This document shows positions 1 to 7,201 of a stretch of 35,150 nucleotides of DNA, piece after piece. The notes below the pieces were generated by a model that ran no database searches, was not told the origin of the DNA, and saw nothing but the letters and a program-made list of their open reading frames with translations. How positions within the stretch are numbered: position 1 is the stretch's first letter; each line of letters opens with the position of its first letter. This DNA is from Acidimicrobiia bacterium (GTDB lineage: Bacteria > Actinomycetota > Acidimicrobiia > Spongiisociales > JAENVV01), in NCBI GenBank assembly GCA_016650365.1, contig JAENVV010000266.1, positions 1-35,150 on the forward strand, in the 5' to 3' direction. A program made the position numbers and the translations under genes.

Positions 1-2
1 CC

Positions 3-989
3 CTGGCGACGGTTATCGCTTCCCAGGCTCTGATTTCTGGCGTCTATTCGTTGACATCACAGGCCATTCAGCTCGGCTATCTGCCCCGCCAGCGGATTGA
101 CCACACCTCCCCGCATCATCAAGGTCAGATCTACGTCCCGACGATCAACTGGGTTCTCATGATCGCCGCAGTTGGCCTCGTTGTGACCTTCCAAACGTCA
201 AGCGCCCTGGCAGCTGCCTACGGGGTTGGTGTGGCGACCGATATGGTCATAACCGCGATTCTCGTCGCGGTCGTGATGAAAGAACGTTGGAATTGGACTA
301 CTCCATTGGTCACGCTCGCGATCGCCACCTTTCTCGTGGTTGACCTGACCTTCTTCGGTGCCAACATCACGAAGGTCCCGGCCGGCGGCTGGTTCCCACT
401 GGTTATCGGTGTGGTCGGCTTCGTGATCATGGCCACATGGAAACGCGGCCGCGAGCTTATGACTGCCCGGCTCAGAAATGCTGAGTTTCCAGCGGAGCGA
501 TTCATTCAGTCAATCGTCCAAAGCGATCAGCAACGCGCATCGGGCACGGGCGTCTACTTGCATTCTCAATCGGGATCCACTCCCCCATCGTTAATCACCA
601 ACCTCCGCCATCACGAGGTTCTGCACGAGAAGATCGTTCTCGTGAGCATCCAAATCAGCAGACACCCACGCGTGCAGCAGGCCCGCCGGTCGACTGTCCA
701 CGACCTTGGAGAAGGCTTCTATCAGGTCGAGTTGCTGTACGGGTTCATGGAGCAGCCAGATATACCGTTCGATTTGAAGAACATCGTTTCGTCGGGGTTC
801 GGCTTCAGTGAGCAACGGGCAACCTATTTCCTTGGAAAGGAAACCATCCTCGCCACCGACCTTCCTGGCATGGCGATCTGGCGTGAACGTTTGTTCTCGG
901 TGATGTATCGCAACTCGTCGAGCGCCGCCACCTTCTTCAACCTCCCCCACGATCGTGTTGTCGAGGTCGGCATCCAGGTGGCGATTTAG
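3..989 (+). CDS. kup: Kup-family potassium uptake protein, C-terminal part (5' end outside window)
   Basis: This is an inner-membrane potassium/proton symporter of the KUP/HAK/KT family, open to the left window edge, so the N-terminal half is missing. The frame is open from base 3. The visible part begins with the family-typical stretch ATVIASQALISG and then QAIQLGYLPR, followed by a GQIY-P-(I/V)NW segment and a TSSALAAAYG stretch that marks Kup proteins. About three further hydrophobic segments follow (residues roughly 50-90, 98-120 and 130-150 of the visible part). The last 180 or so residues are hydrophilic and correspond to the cytoplasmic C-terminal domain of the family. The stop at 987-989 is followed by a region of inverted repeats before the next gene. 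The family assignment is firm; activity cannot be judged from the fragment. Confidence 0.95.
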   Translation: MATVIASQALISGVYSLTSQAIQLGYLPRQRIDHTSPHHQGQIYVPTINWVLMIAAVGLVVTFQTSSALAAAYGVGVATDMVITAILVAVVMKERWNWTTPLVTLAIATFLVVDLTFFGANITKVPAGGWFPLVIGVVGFVIMATWKRGRELMTARLRNAEFPAERFIQSIVQSDQQRASGTGVYLHSQSGSTPPSLITNLRHHEVLHEKIVLVSIQISRHPRVQQARRSTVHDLGEGFYQVELLYGFMEQPDIPFDLKNIVSSGFGFSEQRATYFLGKETILATDLPGMAIWRERLFSVMYRNSSSAATFFNLPHDRVVEVGIQVAI

Positions 990-1040
990 GCCCCTGTCCG
1001 CGCCTACCCCGACTCGCGACGGTATCGTCCTTCCGGGTTA

Positions 1041-1100
1041 GGTGCGGGTGGGTCATGCGACCCCCAGGCTGGGTCTCTACCCCGCACGCACCACGGTGCG
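1041..1100 (+). promoter_or_regulatory. Leader region with overlapping, mutually exclusive inverted repeats
   Basis: This stretch lies between the kup stop and the sigma-factor start. GGTGCGGG (1041-1048) can pair with CCCGCAC (1081-1087) or with CGCACC (1087-1092). CGCAC (1087-1091) can instead pair with GTGCG (1096-1100). Inside the outer stem, GACCC (1059-1063) can pair with GGGTC at 1050-1054 or at 1071-1075. Such competing pairings suit an attenuator, a structured 5' leader or a kup terminator. No known riboswitch class is recognised, and high GC makes some pairings likely by chance. Confidence 0.35.
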
Positions 1101-1144
1101 ACAGGTCGGTGTTGCAGATTGACCGACTCGGGCGTCTACTGGGT

Positions 1145-1642
1145 ATGGAAAGGGATGTGCTCGCCATCGAACGCCGTTCAGACAGTGAGATCATCAGCTC
1201 CATGTATCCAGACCTACCCCGGTTCGCGGCTGTGGTAGCTCCATGGGACTTCGACCCGGACGACGTGCTCCATGGCGTCCTTGTCAACGTGCTCGGTAAG
1301 CGACCGTTACACGTTGTCGACGATCCTGGCGCCTACTTACGTCGGGCCATCGTCAACCACGTGAAGTCAGAACTGCGCAAGGTCAGAACCCGCCGGATGA
1401 CGATTGATCTGCTCAAACGGTCCGTTGATCCGGTTGGTACGGTTGCCTACCCGTCTGACCTGTCGGATCTCATGGGTCTGCGACCGACCGAGCGAGCCGT
1501 GCTGTACCTCCACGATGTCGAAGGAATGCCCTTCGATGAGGTGGCTGAGGCGGTCGGAATCACCGCTGGCAATGCCCGGGTCACCGCGTCGCGGGCCCGC
1601 CAGAAGCTCAAGGACGTGTTCTCAGAGGAGGACCACCGATGA
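1145..1642 (+). CDS. ECF-type RNA polymerase sigma-70 family factor
   Basis: A 165-residue alternative sigma factor predicted to direct RNA polymerase to a small regulon. The first half has a region-2-like segment (FAAVVAPWDFDPDDVLHGVL, then DDPGAYLRRAIVNHVKSELRK). The C-terminal part is a clear region 4 with a helix-turn-helix: LRPTERAVLYLHDVEGMPFDEV, AEAVGITAGNARVTASRARQ. I chose the ATG at 1145 because it begins the conserved part; an in-frame ATG at 1055 would add 30 residues that look like non-coding sequence and would cover the inverted repeats. The stop overlaps the next start by ATGA (1639-1642), so the two are translationally coupled. Nearly all actinobacterial ECF factors are controlled by a partner encoded next door, which makes the downstream membrane protein the likely regulator or output. 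Target promoters are not known. Confidence 0.9.
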   Translation: MERDVLAIERRSDSEIISSMYPDLPRFAAVVAPWDFDPDDVLHGVLVNVLGKRPLHVVDDPGAYLRRAIVNHVKSELRKVRTRRMTIDLLKRSVDPVGTVAYPSDLSDLMGLRPTERAVLYLHDVEGMPFDEVAEAVGITAGNARVTASRARQKLKDVFSEEDHR

Positions 1643-3228
1643 AGTACGAAGAGAAGTTCGAAATGATGGCGAATCGCGGTATGCCGATCGGTCCCATCGC
1701 GCTATTGGACCGGGTTCAGGCTCCCCCAGCCGCCACCGACAACGCGGACGGTCGCCGTTTTCGAGGTCTGGCTGTGGCGGTGACGACTTTTGTGGTGGTT
1801 CTGATCGGTGGCCTGCTCCTCGGCTGGTTCCGCGCCCCATTGGAGTTCATTGGCGGAGACGATAGTTCCATCGAATGGATCGAAATGACAGAACCCGCCT
1901 TCGTCGTCGCAGGTCCTGGCGGGCTCATTCGCATCACATACAGCGCCACATCGAATGACCCGGTCGTGGAATTTTCCGGTGACGCCCGCAGTTGGGCGCC
2001 GACTGAGGGCCTGCGGTTCGACACCCGGATGGGAGTTCGTGAAGTGGTCGCCACGAACACAACATGGCTTTTGCTGGCCACCGATAACACCACGACCGCC
2101 GCTCGAGCTTCTTCCGACGGCATAGCGTGGTCCGAAGTCGTCTTCCCCGACGCACTCAATGATGCTTTCGAGAGTATCGCCGGATCTCCAGGCGGCTTCA
2201 TGGCTACCGCCTACGATGTGTTCGGCGTGGGATCGACCGTCTGGTGGTCCGCCGATGGCATCGACTGGGCAGAAGTGACCGACACGTTCCCGGGCGATCC
2301 TCAGGCAGGACGTCTCCTGAGTTCGGAAGGCGGAATTGTTTGGAGATCCTATGAGCGGCCAGACCAGTCGTCCCCTGTGACCCTGTTCATGACGGCTGAC
2401 GGGACGAACTGGATCGAGACGAGGATTCCTTCTTCGCCTGAGGGGTCTGGAGTGGGGTCTGAGATGGACTTGCAGCTAATCGAATACGTCGGCAGCCAGT
2501 GGATTGCCTTCGGGCAGGTGTATCGAGTAGACGCCGACCCGGAGCTAGCGGTTTGGACATCACCAGATGGTATCGACTGGACGTCTCAGGTCGTCCCGCC
2601 GTTCGGGAAGGAGCCGGGCCACGCAGTCGAGGTCTCATGGGGTTGGTTGGTGGGGAGAAACTCTCTGGTGTCTGACTCCCTCTTGCTCGCACCGTGGACG
2701 ATCCCCGTCTCGGGGGGCGTCGGGGAGACTCGGCGTGCGAACGGATCGTCGACCGGGACCGGCGAGTTGTGGATGACGTCAGACGGCCGCACCTGGCATC
2801 GCGAGCTCAACACTTCTGGAATGATCGATTCCTACGCGGCAACTGTCACCGACGACGGCTCATTGGCAGGCTTGTGGGCAAGGGTCCCGGAGTCTGACCC
2901 GGTTGCAGATGCGCCCGCCACCACATGGGCATCTCCGAACACGACAATACAATTCCAGCCGAACCCCCAGGATCTCGACCCTGTCGGTCAAGCTCTCCAG
3001 GATGCCATCCTGGCCGATGGGGTGGTCACCCGGGAAGAATTCGAGCAAGCGGCTGAAGGGTGGAAGACGTGCATGCAAGAGTTCGGGTTCCCAGACGCGG
3101 ACTACGAGATCCACGCAAGCGGGGGTTGGTCACGCGGATGGAGCGCCGATCCCTGGGAGGGAGAGCCGGAAGATGCCCTCTGTGATGCCAACTACGTCAC
3201 GCGGGTTCTCGACGGCATTCATCCCTGA
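1639..3228 (+). CDS. Single-pass membrane protein with extracytoplasmic Asp-box-like repeats, coupled to the sigma factor
   Basis: This 529-residue protein has a short cytoplasmic N-terminus (about 42 residues) and one transmembrane helix (about 43-63). A large outside domain carries five spaced S/T-x-D-G-x-x-W motifs at about 158-164, 204-210, 252-258, 308-314 and 380-386. Such Asp-box/BNR-like motifs mark turns of beta-propellers. The tail (about 448-529) is a separate helical segment with LADGVVTREEFEQA and two cysteines (478 and 515), resembling a small domain found at the ends of other actinobacterial exported proteins. The start overlaps the sigma stop by four bases. Its position suggests an anti-sigma or sensor role, but no zinc-binding anti-sigma motif is visible in the short cytoplasmic part. 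The fold and role are inferred; the membrane topology is well supported. Confidence 0.85.
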   Translation: MKYEEKFEMMANRGMPIGPIALLDRVQAPPAATDNADGRRFRGLAVAVTTFVVVLIGGLLLGWFRAPLEFIGGDDSSIEWIEMTEPAFVVAGPGGLIRITYSATSNDPVVEFSGDARSWAPTEGLRFDTRMGVREVVATNTTWLLLATDNTTTAARASSDGIAWSEVVFPDALNDAFESIAGSPGGFMATAYDVFGVGSTVWWSADGIDWAEVTDTFPGDPQAGRLLSSEGGIVWRSYERPDQSSPVTLFMTADGTNWIETRIPSSPEGSGVGSEMDLQLIEYVGSQWIAFGQVYRVDADPELAVWTSPDGIDWTSQVVPPFGKEPGHAVEVSWGWLVGRNSLVSDSLLLAPWTIPVSGGVGETRRANGSSTGTGELWMTSDGRTWHRELNTSGMIDSYAATVTDDGSLAGLWARVPESDPVADAPATTWASPNTTIQFQPNPQDLDPVGQALQDAILADGVVTREEFEQAAEGWKTCMQEFGFPDADYEIHASGGWSRGWSADPWEGEPEDALCDANYVTRVLDGIHP

Positions 3229-3245
3229 CTTTCAGTCGAATCCAT

Positions 3246-3259
3246 CCAGAGCACTCTGG
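3246..3259. terminator. Possible weak bidirectional terminator hairpin
   Basis: The perfect inverted repeat CCAGAGCACTCTGG lies in the 58-base gap between two convergent stop codons (3228 and 3287). There is no clear run of T on either side, so it is at best a weak or Rho-assisted terminator. Confidence 0.25.
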
Positions 3260-3286
3260 TTGTCTCAACTTCCTAATAGATGGCGC

Positions 3287-4210
3287 CTAGCACAGCCGCT
3301 CGGCCAGCATATTGACGAAAGCCTGGCGATCCACGTAGGTTACGACCTCGACGTTGGCCGGGTGGCCGGTTACTTCGAGCCAGTCGACGATGTCGTGGCC
3401 GCGGGCATGACCGTCACCGATCTCGACGTCGACGAAGCGATGCGCCGTTTCTGCAATTGAAGGATCGATGGCGACTGCCATGGCGATCGGATCGGGAAAG
3501 TCGAACCCGGGCAGTTTGGTCTCGGTCAGAGCAAAGTCGTTGAGAACCGCCTGAATGTCGACACAGAACTCGGCGTATGGCGTCCCGATCGAGCGGAGCT
3601 CGGCCGCCTGAGCCGGGTCGAAGGTGGCAGAAGCCACCGAGATGTCCCAGCCGATCATTGTCATTGCCATCCCCGAGCGCAACACCAGTTTGGCTGCTTC
3701 GGGATCGCACCAGAAGTTAAACTCACCGAGGGGCGTCACGTTGCCCGTCCCGGCGCCAGTTCCCCCCATGATGTAGCAGTGTTTGACGGCTCCGGCCATC
3801 TCGGGGGCCCGTAGAAGCGCTGCCGCCACGTTGGTGAGCGGTCCGATGGTGACCAGGTCGATGGCGCCTGGATCGGCCAAGAACGTCTCGACGATCACAT
3901 CGACCGCCCGCCCCCGTGCGGGAACTCGACCAGACAGATCAAGCCCGATATCGCCCATACCGTCTGACCCATGGACGTTCTCCGCCGACTCAAGATCGCG
4001 CATCATTGGAGCGGCCAAGCCGGCGTACACGGGAAGCTCCGATTCGCAAAGCCCGACGGTGAACAACGCGTTCTGGACCGCCTGGTGGAGTGGCACATTG
4101 CCGGCCACCACCGTGATCGCTTCCACCTTGACAGAAGAATCGCGTAGCGCCATGACGAGCGCAACGGCATCGTCGGAGGCAGTGTCGGTGTCAATCAGCA
4201 TGCGTTGCAT
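3287..4210 (-). CDS. Inosine/uridine-preferring nucleoside hydrolase family protein
   Basis: A 307-residue member of the IUNH family, which splits the N-glycosidic bond of ribonucleosides for purine or pyrimidine salvage. The N-terminal calcium and ribose site is intact: DTDTASDD gives Asp7, Asp9, Asp13 and Asp14. Further family motifs are TIGPLTNVA (about 121-129), YIMGG (146-150) and GEFNFWCDPEAA (162-173). Near the C-terminus the calcium-ligand Asp lies in FPDPIAMAVAIDP (Asp240). In many characterised members a histidine that acts as general acid precedes this Asp; here the residue is proline, so substrate range or chemistry may differ. The ATG at 4210 or the ATG three codons later could be the start; neither has a clear ribosome site. 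It is the last gene of the minus-strand run. Confidence 0.92.
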   Translation of the reverse strand: MQRMLIDTDTASDDAVALVMALRDSSVKVEAITVVAGNVPLHQAVQNALFTVGLCESELPVYAGLAAPMMRDLESAENVHGSDGMGDIGLDLSGRVPARGRAVDVIVETFLADPGAIDLVTIGPLTNVAAALLRAPEMAGAVKHCYIMGGTGAGTGNVTPLGEFNFWCDPEAAKLVLRSGMAMTMIGWDISVASATFDPAQAAELRSIGTPYAEFCVDIQAVLNDFALTETKLPGFDFPDPIAMAVAIDPSIAETAHRFVDVEIGDGHARGHDIVDWLEVTGHPANVEVVTYVDRQAFVNMLAERLC

Positions 4211-4358
4211 CTAGGCCCGTCAGGTCGCAGAGAGCAGATGCTAGTAATTGCCGACCACGACCGGTTCTTGAGGCGATGCAGGAACTTGAGCCCGACCAGT
4301 CGGCAGCGATCGAGCAACCCGAGCTATGAGAAGGGACTTCGAAGCTCGCCCGGACCGA

Positions 4359-4544
4359 TCAGGATGACGTTGGTGAGGTCGAATCGGTATCGGGCCGGGG
4401 TGCCGGTGAACTCCCCAGGGTGTTTTCGAGCGCTTTGACTCGCTGGGTGAGATGTACCAAGTAGGCCACCAGCAGAATGACGGGCAACAACACACCACCC
4501 ATCACCAAAAACACGATCAGAAGTTCAGATGCAGATGCTGCCAC
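4359..4544 (-). CDS. Small single-pass membrane protein (61 aa), hypothetical
   Basis: A short reading frame between the hybrid kinase and the nucleoside hydrolase, on their strand. It would start at a GTG (4542-4544) with an AGGGG stretch about six to seven bases upstream. The predicted protein has a hydrophobic helix at about residues 8-30 (ELLIVFLVMGGVLLPVILL and on), then a charged segment HLTQRVKALENTLG that could form a short coiled coil, then a Pro/Ser/Thr/Asp-rich tail. This layout resembles small actinobacterial membrane proteins of unknown role. I know no family name. The frame also stays open upstream of the GTG, but that extension does not look coding. Confidence 0.55.
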   Translation of the reverse strand: MAASASELLIVFLVMGGVLLPVILLVAYLVHLTQRVKALENTLGSSPAPRPDTDSTSPTSS

Positions 4545-4761
4545 GGCCCGACCCCTAGGCCCATGTTCTGGAACGATAGGCGGGATTCGGCGAGGCAATT
4601 CGAAGAACGCGTCAGAGATTGCCGAGATCCTGCGACAGCGCGCGACGTCGTTGGAGGCGATTGGCGCAATCGTATTGTTTTCCGAGCAACCGACCGCTCG
4701 TGACGGGTGTCTGGAGAGCCGCAAGTTGCCGGTCTGATCAATCGAAACCAGCAGGGCCGGG

Positions 4762-6327
4762 CTATTCCTCCTTGACCGACTCTTCGATCGCCCGCACCAG
4801 ATCGTTGATCTCAAAGGGTCTTGCAAGCACGAAGCTGCAGCCGGCGTGGAGCGCATCGGTGTGAGCAGACGAGTCGGTGGAGACCGTCGAAGCCACGATC
4901 GGAAGCTCGTACCCGGCAGCGTCCTTCAACTCGCGGATCGACTCGGCACCGTTGGCACCTGGCAGCTGAAGGTCGACGATTGCTGCATCAAACCGTCTGG
5001 CGGCCGCGGCAGCCAATGCCTCGGAACTCGTTCCACACGTCACCACGACATGACCGCGTCGTTCGAGCATACGATTGGCCGACATACGGATCGTCGGGCT
5101 GGCATCAACCACGAGAAGATTGAGTCTGCGCCGTCTCTCACGCAGCCAGTGTTTTGTCACGAGGAGGGTTAGATCGAGTGGCGCCGGGCCAGCCAGAACC
5201 TCACGGGCAGCCTTGGCGACATCTTCGGGAGCGTACGGGCTTGTCAGGTATCCGGCGATCTGCAACTCCCGACACATGGCGGCATCGCCCCGCGTCCCGG
5301 TAGTAGTCAGGACCAGCATGTGAGTGGACCGTGATTCAGGCTGGTCCCGCATCGCTTCGGCGACAGCCAGTGGATCGTCCAGCGCTGAGATCACGACCAA
5401 AGCGTATGGCTCTCCCTGGTTGTAGGCCTCGACGAGTCGGGTCACAGGGTCAGCCGAGCCGACGGCTTCCGTCTGGAGGCCAAGTCGCCCGAGGGCTTCC
5501 TGTTTGGCTTCAGACAGTTCTCCAACAACCATGATCGGCAATCCGACCAGATCTGAACGTGAAGCTGGTTGCCGATGGACCGGATTGGAGTCGTCGATAA
5601 CGATTTTGATAGTCGCTACGAACGTACTGCCGACTCCCGGTTCGCTGGTGAGGTTCAATTCCCCGCCCATCATTTCGGTCAGTCTCTTTGAAATCGTCAA
5701 TCCAAGACCTGATCCACCGTGGGTTCGAGCGGTCGATTCGTCAGCCTGGGTGAACGATTCGAAGATTGCCGCCTGACGCTCGACCGGGATTCCCGAACCG
5801 GTGTCCGTCACTTCTATGGCCAAAAGCCCGGCCCCGTTGAGCGAAGCCCGCACCGTGATGCCGCCATTCTCGGTGAATTTCGTGGCGTTGCTGATTAGGT
5901 TCGCAACCACCTGTCGGATGCGTCCGGGGTCGCCGATGAGACGATCCGGGAGTTTGTCATCGAAGTCGAGGGTTAGCCACAGGTCGCGCTCGTTGAGCTG
6001 AGACGAGAAGCCAGCGACAATGTCAGACAATGTGTCGCGGACCGAGTACGGAATCTCCTCGATCGTGAGGCGGCCCGCCTCGAGCTTCGACATGTCGAGC
6101 AGGTCATTCACCAGGGTCAGCAAGCCGTCTCCGGCTTCGCTGATGATCTCCATGTATTCGGCCTGTTCCGGCGTAAGACGGGTTTCTCGTACGAGCTGGG
6201 TCATGCCGATGACAGCAGCCAGTTGGGTTCGGATCTCGTGTGACGTGTGCGCGAGGATCTCGGACTTGCGAACACTGTCCCGCTCGGCTTCCTCAAGGCG
6301 TTTCCGCAGGTCGTCGCCTGACGTCAT
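4762..6327 (-). CDS. Soluble hybrid sensor histidine kinase with two C-terminal receiver-like domains
   Basis: A 521-residue kinase with no transmembrane segment and no recognisable sensor domain ahead of the kinase core. The dimerisation helix has the phosphoacceptor His30 in SHEIRT, followed by Gln35 where most kinases have Pro. The ATPase domain shows the N box (LISNATKFTENG, about 144-155), DTGSGIP (175-181) and GGSGLGL (204-210). Residues about 262-380 look like a receiver fold without the phosphoacceptor Asp (VVISALDD), a pseudo-receiver. Residues about 403-518 form a second receiver with phosphoacceptor Asp452 in AAIVDLQLPG. Its acidic pair is reduced to Asp408-Ala409 and the conserved Lys near the end is Arg503 (LARPF). 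No DNA-binding response regulator lies nearby, so the partner is unknown. A ribosome site AGAGGGA precedes the ATG. Confidence 0.92.
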   Translation of the reverse strand: MTSGDDLRKRLEEAERDSVRKSEILAHTSHEIRTQLAAVIGMTQLVRETRLTPEQAEYMEIISEAGDGLLTLVNDLLDMSKLEAGRLTIEEIPYSVRDTLSDIVAGFSSQLNERDLWLTLDFDDKLPDRLIGDPGRIRQVVANLISNATKFTENGGITVRASLNGAGLLAIEVTDTGSGIPVERQAAIFESFTQADESTARTHGGSGLGLTISKRLTEMMGGELNLTSEPGVGSTFVATIKIVIDDSNPVHRQPASRSDLVGLPIMVVGELSEAKQEALGRLGLQTEAVGSADPVTRLVEAYNQGEPYALVVISALDDPLAVAEAMRDQPESRSTHMLVLTTTGTRGDAAMCRELQIAGYLTSPYAPEDVAKAAREVLAGPAPLDLTLLVTKHWLRERRRRLNLLVVDASPTIRMSANRMLERRGHVVVTCGTSSEALAAAAARRFDAAIVDLQLPGANGAESIRELKDAAGYELPIVASTVSTDSSAHTDALHAGCSFVLARPFEINDLVRAIEESVKEE

Positions 6328-6335
6328 AAATCCCT

Positions 6336-7052
6336 CTATTGCGATCGCAACACCCTACCGTTCGACCCCGCGCTATTGGGGTAAACAGCACCCAAGGATA
6401 CTGATGAGCCAAAGAGGCGTTGTATTGATATCGGAAGCTCAATGCCATCCTTAAGACGTTCATCAGGTACTGGTTCGCCGAAGGTGGTCCCAACCGGGAT
6501 TACTCCGGCCCAGACGTCGAAGTCATAGTCCTCCTCGTCATCAACCGGAGGACCGGTTCGCACCTTGGCCGAGGACCGATCAAGGGACAGTCGCAGCACT
6601 GAAGTGCCGCGTATTTCTTTCTCGGTCGTCGGACGCAGTTCGGCCTGGCGCCCCGGGACAATCTTGTCAGCGAAGAGATCGAGGGCGGCCGTCTTCGCTG
6701 CAGCGTCTTCGACCGGTTCGGCGACTCCAATCACTACCACTGATCGGTAATTCATCGAGTGGTGGAAGGCTGACCGTGCCAGTACCAGACCATCGACGAT
6801 GGTGATCGTTGCGCAGATTTCGATTGGCTCCCCGGCCCGTCGCAACACCCCGGCGGCCGGTGCACCGTGGAGAAGAAGATCGTTCCCATCGACCGCATAG
6901 AACATCGGGATCACGATTGGGAGGCCGTCACGAATGGTGCCGACGTGGGCAATCGTGCCCTCGGCGAGAATCGCTTTGACGTCTTGGAGTTCGTAGCGAG
7001 CTCGATCCGGCAGACGCCGGACTCTGAGCTGGTCGTCAGCTTCAGTGGTCAT
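6336..7052 (-). CDS. Pyridoxamine 5'-phosphate oxidase-like FMN-binding protein (NimA-type)
   Basis: A 238-residue split-barrel flavoprotein of the PNPOx-like superfamily, close to the NimA / COG3467 branch by its pattern: an early RARYELQDVKAILAEG, then IAHVGTIRDGLPIVIPMFYA, LLLHGAP and the marker AFHHSMNYRSVVVIG. Proteins of this branch bind FMN or a related cofactor; the substrate is usually unknown, and some reduce nitroimidazoles. The ATG at 7052 begins the part that looks like the family; a longer frame to 7154 would run through the hairpins downstream of hyuB and is unlikely. The stop lies nine bases before the hybrid kinase start, so the two are probably co-transcribed. Family assignment is strong; function is not established. 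Confidence 0.87.
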   Translation of the reverse strand: MTTEADDQLRVRRLPDRARYELQDVKAILAEGTIAHVGTIRDGLPIVIPMFYAVDGNDLLLHGAPAAGVLRRAGEPIEICATITIVDGLVLARSAFHHSMNYRSVVVIGVAEPVEDAAAKTAALDLFADKIVPGRQAELRPTTEKEIRGTSVLRLSLDRSSAKVRTGPPVDDEEDYDFDVWAGVIPVGTTFGEPVPDERLKDGIELPISIQRLFGSSVSLGAVYPNSAGSNGRVLRSQ

Positions 7053-7120
7053 GCCGAGAGAGCTTACAAGCCTGGCCAGAGATCCGATGTGCCCGCCGCC
7101 GGCGTTTCTGCGGGTCCCAG

Positions 7121-7165
7121 CGCCCGAATACGGGCGTACGAACCCCGGGTTCAACCCTGGGTTCG
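7121..7165 (-). terminator. Tandem hairpins downstream of hyuB
   Basis: Two adjacent inverted repeats lie between the hyuB stop (7202) and the next minus-strand start (7052). One has CGCCCG (7121-7126), a four-base loop and CGGGCG (7131-7136). The other has 13-base arms (7139-7151 and 7153-7165) that match at 12 of 13 positions around a single central base. There is no U run, so the pair fits a GC-rich, L-shaped actinobacterial terminator or an mRNA 3'-end stabiliser. A repeat-type element is the other option. Confidence 0.5.
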
Positions 7166-7201
7166 GGGGATTCGTCTCGGCTCGGGCCGCGCCGGGCCCG
7201 A

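Noticed and set aside
6339-6350. Perfect palindrome TTGCGATCGCAA
   Set aside because: It contains the GCGATCGC octamer known as HIP1 in cyanobacteria, but only this one copy was noticed, it encodes the last codons of the flavoprotein gene, and nothing else suggests cyanobacteria.
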